Source of the DNA: Chara braunii
Taxonomy: Eukaryota > Streptophyta > Charophyceae > Charales > Characeae
Reading direction: 5' to 3'
Assembly: GCA_003427395.1 (NCBI GenBank)
Contig: BFEA01000238.1
Span: 327,777-361,711, forward strand
Length of the DNA: 33,935 nucleotides
This document shows, piece after piece, positions 10,276-20,552 of this stretch. Each line of letters opens with the position of its first letter. Position 1 is the first letter of the stretch. Below the pieces are notes generated by a model. It searched no databases and had not been told where the DNA came from. It saw nothing but the letters and a program-made list of their open reading frames with translations. The position numbers were made by a program, and so were the translations under genes.

Positions 10276-11235
10276 NNNNNNNNNNNNNNNNNNNNNNNNN
10301 NNNNNNNNNNNNNNNNNNNNNNNNNNNNNNNNNNNNNNNNNNNNNNNNNNNNNNNNNNNNNNNNNNNNNNNNNNNNNNNNNNNNNNNNNNNNNNNNNNNN
10401 NNNNNNNNNNNNNNNNNNNNNNNNNNNNNNNNNNNNNNNNNNNNNNNNNNNNNNNNNNNNNNNNNNNNNNNNNNNNNNNNNNNNNNNNNNNNNNNNNNNN
10501 NNNNNNNNNNNNNNNNNNNNNNNNNNNNNNNNNNNNNNNNNNNNNNNNNNNNNNNNNNNNNNNNNNNNNNNNNNNNNNNNNNNNNNNNNNNNNNNNNNNN
10601 NNNNNNNNNNNNNNNNNNNNNNNNNNNNNNNNNNNNNNNNNNNNNNNNNNNNNNNNNNNNNNNNNNNNNNNNNNNNNNNNNNNNNNNNNNNNNNNNNNNN
10701 NNNNNNNNNNNNNNNNNNNNNNNNNNNNNNNNNNNNNNNNNNNNNNNNNNNNNNNNNNNNNNNNNNNNNNNNNNNNNNNNNNNNNNNNNNNNNNNNNNNN
10801 NNNNNNNNNNNNNNNNNNNNNNNNNNNNNNNNNNNNNNNNNNNNNNNNNNNNNNNNNNNNNNNNNNNNNNNNNNNNNNNNNNNNNNNNNNNNNNNNNNNN
10901 NNNNNNNNNNNNNNNNNNNNNNNNNNNNNNNNNNNNNNNNNNNNNNNNNNNNNNNNNNNNNNNNNNNNNNNNNNNNNNNNNNNNNNNNNNNNNNNNNNNN
11001 NNNNNNNNNNNNNNNNNNNNNNNNNNNNNNNNNNNNNNNNNNNNNNNNNNNNNNNNNNNNNNNNNNNNNNNNNNNNNNNNNNNNNNNNNNNNNNNNNNNN
11101 NNNNNNNNNNNNNNNNNNNNNNNNNNNNNNNNNNNNNNNNNNNNNNNNNNNNNNNNNNNNNNNNNNNNNNNNNNNNNNNNNNNNNNNNNNNNNNNNNNNN
11201 NNNNNNNNNNNNNNNNNNNNNNNNNNNNNNNNNNN
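10276..11235. other. Assembly gap, 960 N
   Basis: All N. By comparison with the left LTR it should hold the first part of the right LTR (about 790 bp) and the primer-binding site with the start of the leader. ORFs spanning it are artefacts. Confidence 0.99.
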
Positions 11236-11606
11236 GACTGCAGGCGAGCAGTCCAGGAGGCTGCTCTTGCCAATGCCGATCGGAGGCAGGGGCTGCCGCT
11301 GCAGCTCCTGCTCAAGGTCGTGGGAACAGGCTATTTCTGGCCTGTTCCTGANACCCTGTTTCCGTGCCTGAGTCTTAGGGGCGGTTGAAACAATGAGGGC
11401 CTGAAAATGGCCCTCGGTTTCAGGCTGGAAAAACTCTGGGTCTGAAACACCCAGAAATAGGCTGAAACGGAGTAGGGCCTGCAGGCCCTCGTTTTTCAGC
11501 TTTCAGGCTGAAACGACCGGGGCCTGTAAGCCCTAAGTTTTAGGCTTTCAGGCTGAATGTCCGGGACGGGCCCTGCAGGGCCCGTGTGGCTACGCAGTAT
11601 GCCACA
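11236..11606 (-). repeat. Element C 5' LTR (right copy), visible part
   Basis: Matches 3518-3888 over the full 371 bp with five clear substitutions. It ends on the plus strand with ...GTATGCCACA, followed at once by the TSD ATCAA. Confidence 0.95.
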
Positions 11607-11880
11607 ATCAATCACCAAGCACTGATCTTGAACCTGAGAGACCCTGTAATGGTATTCAGCACTGAGCACTAAGCATTGACAATTGAGCACCCAATGCAGC
11701 ACCAGTCACCAAACACTGACCCCAAACCCGACAGACCCTGTGGCAGCAGTGGAAACTGAGTACTGAGCATTGAGCACTGAGCATTACATACAGCAATGAG
11801 CATCACTCACCAAACACAGACGCTTAACCCGACAGACCCTGCATTTGGCACTGAGCATCGAGCATTCAGCCACCCGCACC
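11607..11880. repeat. Satellite resumes: GAGCAT words plus a higher-order unit
   Basis: The first five bases (ATCAA) are the right copy of the element C target-site duplication. The array then continues as in 2471-2723. Three copies of a longer unit (TCACCAA-CACTGA ... CC(T/C)GA(G/C)AGACCCTG) start near 11611, 11706 and 11806, giving a higher-order period of about 100 bp. Confidence 0.75.
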
Positions 11881-13877
11881 TCCCAATGATTTGCCTGTTA
11901 AACCACCAGTACTTGGCCCAGCTATTGATGCCGAGCCAGGTTTTGTTGAACCACTGGGGCACCGTTTCATTTTCCTTTTGGCTGGCGCCTCCAGCCATTG
12001 TGGTCCGGTACCCCGAAGCCCGCAGGTCGCAGCGCATTAACGTGAAATGCCCGCGGCCAATAGCTGGGCCAAGTACTGGTGGTTTAACCAGCAAGCTGCC
12101 GACACCAGCCAATTTTGTGGAGGCACACAATCTAGAATACCGCGTGGGCAAGTCCTTCGGAACGTCCATTAAAAGAATGGAACGATACAGAGAAAATTTG
12201 CATGGCCCCTGCGCAACGATGACACACATAAAAGTCATAAATGGTCCCCAGGGCCCAGGCCATAATGTGGCGAAGCGTTGAGTGATGTCCTCATGTAAAT
12301 TTCTGGCTTGCTGGCGGAATAGGAAGCGGACTGTCGCTCCCCAGAATAGAAGGAACTCATCCCAGCTGCGCCCACCTTTGTTTAAATAAAAAAACAAAAC
12401 AAAAAAAAACATGCGGGCCTCCATAAAATCCGCTGAACTTGCTGGTTAATGAAGGATCAAGTGGAGGTACTGGTGGTTTAGACCACCAGTGCCCCCGATG
12501 CTTCCCCTGTGCTGCACCTGTGTACAAGGGGGACCATGGAGCAGTTTGGTAGAGGCATAGAGGAGCCTCTGGACCACCGCACAAACAAACCATGGCCACT
12601 AACGCTCACTGTCAAACCACAGATCACGGCCGCAAGAGTGTTGTCGCGAAACGCAAAATTAAGCTCATGCCACGAAGAGCCTCAGGTTTGCCAAGTCAAG
12701 GTTGGGCAAAAGACAGGTTCAGGACAATAGGTTCAGGGGCAGCGGTGGTGGTTTACACCGCCAGTACCTCCTGAGAAATCGGGCCAGCCCTCGCAGACAC
12801 AGAGGGAGGGGAGGGGGGGGTTGGCCATTGGACAAGAAATCTCCATTGGATCAACTGAAAAAGGGCAGGCTTTCTGGTAACCAGGGTGGTCCGAAACAGT
12901 ACGGGCGGTTATGCGCCAAGCACTGGAGGTTTGACTGAGCAGGGACCATCAAGCAGTCATCATTAGACCTGAGTGAGTATTGTTATTTCTGTTCTCCAAC
13001 TTTGGCGAAAGGGGAAAGGACTTCGGGGCTTGGAGCATCTGAACTTCAGGCTTCTGGCAATGCATCAGTCTTTCCCAAAATCCCCCTGGCCTCCATTGTG
13101 CCCTGCTACCAAATGAAAAGAGAAAAAACAAACAAGACAGAAGTGATATTTTACCAAGTACACAACCATACAAGCTAGCTATGGAGGAGTGATGCAAAAA
13201 CTGCCGCGTTGAAAAAGGTGTTAGTTAATTCCTTGCTGTCTTGGCAGAACAAGAACAGACCTGCTGCCTCTTCTGCTTTTGAAAAATGGTTTTTATCATC
13301 AACTTTTATGGCCATGAGATTCCCCAGAACAGTCATCTTTTACCAAACTCATCCTCATCCTGCCTTTTTTTTTTGTTCAGTAGACTCATCAGCTACCTGA
13401 TACTCGTGCACCTCTCTCTTCGTTTATAAGTGCGGCTGGCAGAGCTGTGGATACGACCGAGAAGGACATCCATTCACAACATCACATGCAATGAACCCCC
13501 TATTATGAAGTTTCAACCGATAATCTCAGACTACATTCTCCCCCAATACAACTCACTCTCATCATGACGGTGTGAGACCTGAAAGATATCTTTTGTGTAC
13601 ATTGATAATCCCGGTGCTTTTTGTTCGGGAGAAGACAGTAGGAATGGGTAAGAAGTTGCAAACACAAGATTCCCCCTTCGCCTTCGCCTCCACCTCCATC
13701 ACCTGCTCTTAATACTCCTCCTCAGGGTCTCCTTCTCTTCCTTGCTTTTCTTTTCTGTTGTGCACTCTCTTTGGAAAACAAGGCATTCACTCACTCAACC
13801 GTGGTAAATATCCTCAAGGGTTCTCTCCTAGTTTTTTTTGCTTTCTAAGTTCCCGATCCTGAAGTTTTTTACTAAGG
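11881..13877. other. Intergenic DNA with inverted repeats, no gene recognised
   Basis: Long ORFs overlap on both strands at 11796-12424 but carry no motif I recognise. Features I can support are the 30-bp inverted repeat (listed separately), a perfect 9-bp-arm hairpin ACTGGTGGT-TTAG-ACCACCAGT at 12469-12490, and related GTGGTTTA words near 12076, 12746 and 12925. The last kilobase lies downstream of TOP3B and should include its 3' UTR. No poly(A) signal stands out. Confidence 0.4.
11897..12088. repeat. Perfect 30-bp inverted repeat with 132-bp spacer
   Basis: 11897-11926 is the exact reverse complement of 12059-12088 (core AAGTACTGGTGGTTTAAC). Partial complementarity continues beyond both ends. 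It may be a foldback element remnant or an inverted pair of a short dispersed repeat. Confidence 0.85.
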
Positions 13878-14576
13878 CTAAAAATCTCTGAAGCTCATGC
13901 GTGGATCCTCCGGCTTGCCCGACCTGCCTCGTCCTCTCCCTCGGCCCCTGCCCCTTCCCCTACCCCGGCCACCTCTCCCCCTTCCACCCATCCGTTTGAT
14001 TGCAGACTTCCCGTACTTCATCTCCACCAATGACGTCAAAAACTCGTCACAAATCACGCACCCCTTGTACAATGTGTTTCCGTCTTGAAGTGGAGTCAAG
14101 TTCTTGTGGAAATTGACCTCGAGGAGGGCAGAGCCACACTCGTCGCATTTCTCCTCTGCGACCGCCACCTTGTGTGCATTCTCGGGCAGATATACGAGAC
14201 AATTGCAGCGGCTGCAGTCGAGACGCCATTTCGGTGCACTTACCGGGTCCAGAACAAGAGTGCCGTCGCATTCTGGGCAGCCACACACACCCTGCTTAAC
14301 CATGGAGTGTCGACAGGTGGGATGTGGGCACATGGTACAGGGCATCCCACCCCTTACATTTTTTGGGGCAGTTTGAGTAGCCCCCGGGTCCCGGCCAGCA
14401 GCTCGTCCAGTGCCTGGTCTACCGGTTACCACCCCAAGAGACAGCGTCTCAACACCTTCAAATGGGGGTGAGTTGTAACAGTATGGGCAGAGTGGAAACG
14501 TCTTACCATCTTCTCCAGACAGCGAAAATAGTACAAGCTCAAAATTGTCCAGAGGGCATGTCAATTCCTTGTAAAG
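13878..14576 (-). CDS. TOP3B: DNA topoisomerase 3-beta, C-terminal exon
   Basis: Encodes the last 232 residues of a type IA topoisomerase, which passes single strands of DNA (and RNA, in animal TOP3B) to relieve topological stress. The exon opens at a plausible acceptor (TTGTTGTTTGAACCAG, then CTTTAC) with LYKELTCPLDNFELVLFSL, then a series of zinc-finger cysteine pairs: CPYCYNSPPFEG, CTMCPHPTCRH, CGCPEC, CSRCNC, CDECG, CVICDE. The plant-specific spacer between PPFEG and GMPC is present. A Gly/Arg tail of about 30 residues (an RGG-like nucleic-acid binding segment) precedes the terminal MSFRDF and a TAG stop at 13878-13880. The catalytic core would lie upstream (to the right) but I could not find earlier exons before 16452, so they are far away, too short to see, or missing. 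Confidence 0.88.
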   Translation of the reverse strand, partial: LYKELTCPLDNFELVLFSLSGEDGKTFPLCPYCYNSPPFEGVETLSLGVVTGRPGTGRAAGRDPGATQTAPKNVRGGMPCTMCPHPTCRHSMVKQGVCGCPECDGTLVLDPVSAPKWRLDCSRCNCLVYLPENAHKVAVAEEKCDECGSALLEVNFHKNLTPLQDGNTLYKGCVICDEFLTSLVEMKYGKSAIKRMGGRGRGGRGRGRGRGRGRGRGRSGKPEDPRMSFRDF

Positions 14577-15880
14577 CTGGTTCAAACAACAACAGCTCAT
14601 CAGCAGAGGGCATGTCAGAACCATGCTTTGCCATTCTGATTGCCATACAGCAGAAAGCACAGCCACAAACACCACCTTTCCTGCATACTGCACAGCAGCT
14701 AACACCCTCTAAGACACAGAGAGCACCACCGGAAGCACCTTCTGGCATTCTGGTTGCTTTACAGCGTTTACACGCCCTCTTCCCCTTCCCCCCGTCCCTC
14801 CCACTTTTTCCCCACTGGTACACACTGTCACCACCTTTCAAGTTGCTTAGACAGAGATTCATTCAGTTCAAAGTGTAAGAAGGTTCCAAGACACATGGAT
14901 TTGGCAGCAAAGATACGTTATGTGACTGGTAAGCATCAGTGTTGACACCCAGCCTCGCGTGGCTGTATGGAGCAGAATGCAGCCAAGCAACTTACCGCAA
15001 CTGTACTACACACCGATTGAAAAGTGGATTTGCACCTTATGCATTGACCAGAACCTCATTCTGCCCTTTATGTGCCTTGGAGTTCCCTCGGGATTTGAAC
15101 CTGCTTTGAATTTTGGTAGAGTTTAAAACCTGCTTTGGAAGGGTGTAAGGTAGCTAGCTTAGGGTGTCTCGGTCTCACAAGACCTGTACCCCGTTCGCCA
15201 GGCAGAAGAACAGCATGATAATACGGCTGTTGACATTGCTTCAATAGTTTTTACCTGGCCATATAGGGCATGCAGGTTGACTCCACCGGCACTGCATGCA
15301 TAGAGAAGTGCAATGAACTTGCAGATTATCAGCGGGTTGTACAAGTAACAGGGTCACTTTTGTAAATTTTCTCAGTTTTCCATCCGAACTGGTAACTGTA
15401 ACAGGCCCAGTTCCTACGAGGACCTTTCCGCAAATTACTAAATTCCCAGGCTTGAAGTCATTCCAACTGCAGCCTGGTGGTAGTGTTACTGGAAATTGCA
15501 GGCCTGTTTGTGAGTCGAGTCCTAGGTCCTAGAGGTCCGAGAGTCCAGTAGGTAGTAGAGAGTCTAGAAATAGGTTGCGCCAGAAGTAGGATGGGTTCTT
15601 TCGACAATGATTCATTCTGCAGGTGGATATGCGCTGTTTGGATGCTGAGGTTCACAATGCCATAGCTGAGAGAAGCTGCGCCATAGCTGGGGCCGTAGCA
15701 GGGATGAATAAGCAGTGCTGAGCATTGGCTCCAAGTGCTGAAATGGCAACACGATAGCTGTGCTGTTGGGGTTAGGTGCCGCCACTACTACTTTGTGGCA
15801 GCTGTGATGACCTGACCAAACATGGGACTGAAACACACGGCTGATTTCTGAGTTTTGCTACTAAGTCTGTGTGTGTGCAC
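14577..15880. other. Probable TOP3B intron/upstream DNA, unassigned
   Basis: No further topoisomerase motif is readable on the minus strand. Donor-like GTAAGT/GTAAGC sequences occur on the minus strand (for example near 14930 and 14995) but without recognisable exons. Composition is mixed, with no clear repeat. Confidence 0.35.
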
Positions 15881-16452
15881 GCTTGCTGGACTGCATGTCT
15901 GTCTGAGTGCTGGTTGGCTTGAGTGTGTGTGTGGCCCGTAAGGGCACTTGTTCGTTCGTTGGGCCCTCAGGGCCGGTACTTACCGTGGCCGTGGCCTTGA
16001 GGATTGCAGCGGGGGAGAACACTCAAGTGGCGGGGAAAGAGGCCCGCAGCACTTGAAGCAGCGGGGAAACACTCAAGTAGTAGGTAGGCCGGTACCACAC
16101 CCTGAAGCGGTAGATGTGCCAGGTACTGGAGGCCGAGCAGAAGAAGACAAAATCGGCATTTTTAGAGGCCCAGTAGTTGTAGGCTAGGTCTAGGCAGGTA
16201 CCAGTCTGAGTTTAGGGCCTGTACGGGCAATATCAGAGTCTGCAATGATGTTTCCCTCCGAAAGGGAGGAGGTACCGGTTGCTTGGGAGGCCGAGTGGCC
16301 TGGAAGTCACCGCCCGAGAGGCAAGCAGGCCGCTATATCTCCAGGCTGGGCGAAGAGCCCAGCCTCATTGTCGGTGTGCAAGTTTGGCGACAGACTGGTT
16401 GGAGCGCTGGCTGGAGCAGCACTAGCTTGAAGCAGCACTGCTGGGGAAGAAG
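15881..16452. repeat. LTR-like DNA with GC palindromes, host of element A
   Basis: Contains nested short palindromes (GGGCCCTCAGGGCC, GCCCGTAAGGGC) in the same style as the element C LTR, and continues across element A into 25747-25881. This suggests that element A landed in an older LTR, possibly the outer part of the element B 5' LTR. Homology is inferred from style only. Confidence 0.35.
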
Positions 16453-16457
16453 CAAGG
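16453..16457. other. Target-site duplication of element A, left copy (CAAGG)
   Basis: CAAGG precedes the LTR start TGTAACGAGC, and CAAGG follows the other LTR at 25742-25746. Confidence 0.93.
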
Positions 16458-16940
16458 TGTAACGAGCGCGTGGCTGAGGGAGACAGGGAGAGCTGAGGGA
16501 GAGGGGAGAGAGAGGGAGAGTGTGAGAGCACACACACACACTCACTCACTTGACACGACTGAGGGTCGGATGCAGACACAGTGGCAAGGACACAAAGTCG
16601 AAGTCTTGGATTCCGAATGCCGAAAACAGGAGCAAGTCACACAGAGTCCGAGTACAGCAGCTGAAACTGGTACGAGACTGGTTGCCCGTACTGTACGGGG
16701 AACCGGTATAAGTGTCGGTGACACGTACGGTACCAGGGGCATCTCTGCAAAAGCCCTGAGGGCAGAACTGAAAAATGCGGTATTTGAAAGTGGCGCCCAA
16801 ATTGTAGCATGGCGCCAGTTGTCCAAAATCCTACGGTACCAAAGGAGGGGTTTGGAAAAAGGGTGCCAGGCCGAAAATGGGATGTAGCAAAAACAGCAAC
16901 AAAATAGACCAGGGGTCGAGCCCTGGCGGAGTCCATAACA
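16458..16940 (-). repeat. Element A 3' LTR (left copy), 483 bp
   Basis: Begins TGTAACGAGC and ends GTCCATAACA on the plus strand, so termini are TG...CA. Pairs with 25259-25741 without indels. Contains a purine-rich GAGAGAGGGAGAG stretch and a CA/CT microsatellite. Confidence 0.96.
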
Positions 16941-16943
16941 CTA

Positions 16944-16955
16944 TCCCCTCCCTCT
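16944..16955 (-). promoter_or_regulatory. Element A polypurine tract
   Basis: Minus strand AGAGGGAGGGGA, three bases before the LTR TG. Expected position and composition for plus-strand priming. Confidence 0.8.
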
Positions 16956-17103
16956 GAAAGGCAACGTCCCGACTGCCAAAAACCTAAGGAAACAAAAAGG
17001 AACTGTGAAGGACGGGACAGGGCCGATCACTGGTCGGAAAAGGAGAAGGGGAGTGATGCAAGTCACAGGGTATTCTGTCAGATGTTCTGCACAGGTGAAG
17101 GTA

Positions 17104-17340
17104 TGATGTAACTGGGTAGGTCTACAGGGGAAGCTAAGAAATGTTCAGGGAACAGGGGATTTCTATTGATGTTCTACTGGGTGAGGGGACACAATGTCCA
17201 GGAAAACAGGGAATTTCTATTGATGTTCTAGTGGGTAAGGGGAACAATGGTCAGGGAAACAGGGAATTTCTATTGATGTTCTAGTGAGTAAGGGAGACAA
17301 TGGTTAGGGGAACAGGGATTTTCTAATGATGTTCTACAGG
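17104..17340. repeat. About four copies of a 53-bp tandem repeat
   Basis: Units share GGAATTTCTATTGATGTTCTAGTGGGTAAGG-type sequence, with TTCTA(T/A)TGATGTTCTA starting at 17161, 17215, 17268 and 17321. It lies in the 3' untranslated part of element A. Confidence 0.9.
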
Positions 17341-17687
17341 GTTGTCGGGAAAAATGGAAGTGTTTGTTCAGGATGCAGGGGCTGGTATGTCCGAAGGAGT
17401 AGGAAGCAAAATCTCATGTAGGAACAAAGTGTCCAAGTGTCTTGAAAGGGGATCTGCGGCGGTCTTGATCAGGTCTTGGAGTAGGTGGTAGAAGCGGTCC
17501 TCAGTGGCTGCGACAGGTAGAAGTCCAAGAAGCATAGCAGTAGTTCAAATGTCCAAAGTCCAAGTGCTAGGGTGCGTCCGGTACACGAACTGCAATGAGG
17601 TCTGATCTGGAAGCAAGGAAGTCGCAGACTGATGCAAAGATCCATGTCACAAGTTGCTGCTCCAGTAAGTTTGCGAGTCGGGATGCC

Positions 17688-17825
17688 GGCCGATGAAACA
17701 GCATGGTGGCCAAACCAGCTGCATAATCTCCATGATCAGTGAGGCAGCAGGCCATCGGCCGATGAAACAGCATGGTGGCCAAACCAGCTGCATAATCTCC
17801 ATGATCAGTGAGGCAGCAGGCCATC
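17688..17825. repeat. Perfect 69-bp tandem duplication
   Basis: 17688-17756 and 17757-17825 are identical (starting GGCCGATGAAACAGCATGG). Perfect identity against about 5% LTR divergence indicates a recent duplication, after insertion, or an assembly artefact. Confidence 0.95.
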
Positions 17826-18070
17826 GTCCTCGTGCGTTTGCCATTAGATCCTTTATCGCCGGCGTCACGCAGGTCCACAAGCATTGGACAAGAGAGACAA
17901 GGTAGTGGAGAGGACAGATGGGACAAGGCTAGGCGAGGGCAAGGGCAGATCAGACATCAGGAATCAGGGTCGAGGGGAGGGTGGGTTGGGTTCAAGCGTG
18001 TGTGTAGAGCAGGGTTGCGAGGTTGTAACAGGGTTTTAAGCGAGGGTTTAGGGTTTATGCCGGGGTATAG

Positions 18071-18622
18071 TTAGGATACAGGGTAGGCACGATCATAGGC
18101 ACGAACAAGTTTCATGGCATTCTTGAGATTATCAAAGGGTTCCCATGTTGATTCTTCATCAGGGTATCCGGTCCATTTTACTTTGTATTCGGTGATTGGT
18201 TCCGGGTGATGTGATACTTGAGTTGTTCTTCGTCCTATGATTGATTCGACTATGAATTTTGGGCCTGTTGGAAGCATGATTGGTGGAGGTTTAGGATAAG
18301 GGCGGTCAGCGAACTGGGGCGGGGATTCGTGGTATTCCTTGAGGTATTCTACGTGGAAGACTGGGTGGACGCGACGCATGTCAGGTGGAAGCTGAAGTTT
18401 GTAACTCACGGGAGAGGTTTGTTCAATCATGGGGAAGGGACCGAGCCACTTGTTCGAGAGTTTCTTGTACAAGCCTTGTTCGGGTTCAAAGCGTTTGGCA
18501 GAAAGCCAGACTTTGTCCCCTACTTTGAATGACACGTCACGTCTGTGTTTGTTAGTCTTGTTTGCTTGTTGTCCTTGTGTTCTTTCAAGGGCTTCGATTG
18601 CTTCTCTAAGGAGTCTGTTCAT
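18071..18622 (-). pseudogene. Element A integrase C-terminus with chromodomain
   Basis: A 183-residue open segment, the C-terminal end of pol. It shows the integrase C-terminal fold (VGDKVWLSAKRF, KLSNKWLGPFPM, the GPxF-like part, then HPVFHVEYLKEY) followed by a chromodomain: FIVESIIGRR, YKVKWTGYPDEESTWEP and a closing helix to AYDRAYPVS. The aromatic residues expected to bind methylated histone tails are at least partly kept (YKVKW, TWEP). Chromodomains direct chromoviruses to heterochromatin. A frameshift near 18625 separates it from the integrase core. Confidence 0.93.
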
Positions 18623-19481
18623 TGTTGCTACCCATTCATTGAGAGAGGGGCAAGGGGTGGAGGGCTGAGCTGCGAGGGAAGCAAGAAATCAGAGGGCAAG
18701 CGGGGATGGTAGCCAAGGTCGAGGTAGGAAGGGGACATGCCAGTGGAGGGGCAAACAGCGTTGTTGTAGGCAATCTCGGTGGTTGTGAGCAATTGATCCC
18801 AGTCATGTTGGTGTGGATGATAATACTTCCGCAGAATTGTTTGGAGAGTACCGTTCATCTTCTTGGTCTAGCCATCGGTCTGGGGGTGGAATGGAGTGCT
18901 ATACTTGAGCGTGGTTCCGTAGGCTTGGAAGAAGTGTTTCCAGAACCGTGATAGGAAGCGGGGATCACGGTCACTGATGATGTTCTCGGGGAGACCGTGG
19001 TGGCGAGCGACATGATCGAGAAGAGTATGGCGATGTCTTTGGCATTGTGTGAGGTGGTACAAGGAATGAAGTGGGCGCGTTTGGTCATACGACAAACAAT
19101 GATATAGATGCAATCATGCCCACGGTCGGTCTTGGGGAGACCGCACACGAAGTCCATGGAGATGGACTGCCACCGGTGGGTAGGGATGGGCAATGATTGG
19201 AGCTTGTCGGGCTTGGCCCGGTTCGATGGATTAACGGCCTAACAGGTGGGGCACGAGCGGATGTATGCTTTGACGTCAGCGAGTAGAGAAGGCCAATGGA
19301 AGTAGCGGGAGATGGTGTCGAAGGTTTTTTGGAAACCGAGATGGCCAGCGGTCTTGGCATCGTGGTGCTCGGCCAAGAGCTGGGTACGAAGACCACGTGC
19401 GTCAGGGATACAGAGTCGGCGAGTGCCCTTGGTGTCAATAGAGTAGATTGTCATGGAGAGACTGGTCAGGGACTGAGTCAA
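18623..19481 (-). pseudogene. Element A integrase zinc module and catalytic core
   Basis: The HHCC module is visible (HHDAKTAGHLG ... CPTC), then the core with Asp in SMDFVCGLP and Asp in ISDRDPRFLS. Catalytic Glu is lost: after TDG comes TAG at 18868-18870, then Thr and Lys (codon 18864-18862), where the family has Gln-Thr-Glu. A second TAG at 19239-19241 directly follows the CPTC pair. A frameshift within the core near 19110 splits it further. This copy could not encode an active integrase. Confidence 0.9.
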
Positions 19482-20552
19482 GGTTGTGGAGTTGGTAGTA
19501 AATGGAAGCGAAGTCTGGGCAAAAGAGGTAACCTTGGGTGTAGCGGCGATGTAACAAGGGAAGAAGTTGAATGTGGGTCATGGCGGCGTAGACCTTCTCA
19601 GGGGGCTTGTGATCGAGGCAGCGGGAGAGGGCATCAGCAACGCGGTTGCTTTTGTCGGGGGTGTGGCAGATGGTGAAGGTGAACTGGGCAAGGAAATCTA
19701 GCCATCGGGCTTGGCGACGGGGGATGTCTTTGTTGGTAAGGATGGAGGAGACGACTGTGTTGTTAGTGCGGATGGTGAAGTATTGCCCGTCAAGGTACGG
19801 GCGCCAGATTTTGAGGGCATAGACCACGGCTAGGAGTTCCTTCTCGTTGGGTAATTCATCTCCGCGGGAAGGAGTTTCTTGCTAGCGAAGGCAATGGGGT
19901 GTTCGTTGGGTGGGGGCTTTGAGTGAGTAGGGGAATCTTTGACAGAGGGGATCTCGGAGGGGTCAGGAGGGAAATGCTGGGACAGGACAGCCCCAATGGC
20001 GAAGTCTGAGGCATCAGTGGTGACGAAGAAATGGCAAGTGCGGTCAGCGATCTTGAGGACGGGGGCGGCGGTGATGAGTTGCTTGAGTTTGTTGAAATTG
20101 GCTTGGCGGTGTTCAGTCCATGTGAAGGACTTGGTGCAGGTGAGCTTATGGAGAGGGTAGGAGACGTCGGAGAAGTTTTGAATGAAGGGGCGATAATAGT
20201 TGGCAAGTCCAATGAATGAGCGAAGCTGGGTCAAGGTGGAGGGAGGTGGGAACTCGACGAGGGCGGAGACCTTTTTGGGGTCCATGCGGATGTCGTCGGC
20301 CGAGACAATGTGACCAAGGTATTCTACGCTAGGGGCAACAAATGTACACTTGCTGAGCTTGGCGTAGAACTTGTGTTCTCGAAGGATGGAGAGAACTTTG
20401 CAAAGGTGTTCGAGGTGGTATTCGAAGGTGGGGCTAAAGACGAGGATATCATCAAGGTAGATCACGACACAGACTTCAAGGAGGTCGCGAAAGATGTGAT
20501 TCATGGTAGATTGGAATGTGGCGGGGGCATTGGTGAGTCCGAAGGGCATCAC
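19482..20552 (-). pseudogene. Element A reverse transcriptase palm/thumb and RNase H
   Basis: RT from [13 protein letters not shown] through the catalytic YLDDILVFS and the LRSFIGLANYYRPFI connection, then RNase H with VTTDASDFAIGAVLSQ, ALKIWRPYLDG and the domain end ADALSR. Frameshifts occur near 20550 (RT), 19850 (RNase H) and 19480 (RNase H to integrase). The catalytic RT aspartates are intact. Confidence 0.92.

Larger units (their letters stand above)
2724..11606 (-). mobile_element. Element C: Ty3/gypsy LTR retrotransposon, nearly complete, inactivated
   Basis: About 8.9 kb, read on the minus strand. In order from its 5' end: LTR (right side, partly in an N gap), AT-rich leader, minisatellite, gag with CCHC zinc knuckle, a candidate -1 frameshift site, protease, RT, RNase H, integrase, chromodomain-like tail, polypurine tract and LTR (left side). 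TSD ATCAA flanks it. The visible 371 bp of the two LTRs differ at 5 resolved positions plus 3 N-containing ones, so insertion is recent. Even so, pol carries three in-frame TAG codons and several frameshifts. The primer site is hidden in the gap. Confidence 0.93.

Noticed and set aside
10072-11388. Very long ORFs at 10.1-11.4 kb and 22.1-23.5 kb
   Set aside because: They are mostly runs of N, so apparent openness is an artefact.
11796-12424. Overlapping long ORFs on both strands (161 and 205 codons)
   Set aside because: No recognisable motif, both strands equally open, and one end runs into satellite. The 30-bp inverted repeat lies inside, so non-coding repeat DNA is more likely.
18041-18057. 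TTTAGGG telomere-type repeat
   Set aside because: Only two units, within element A; too short to mean an interstitial telomere.
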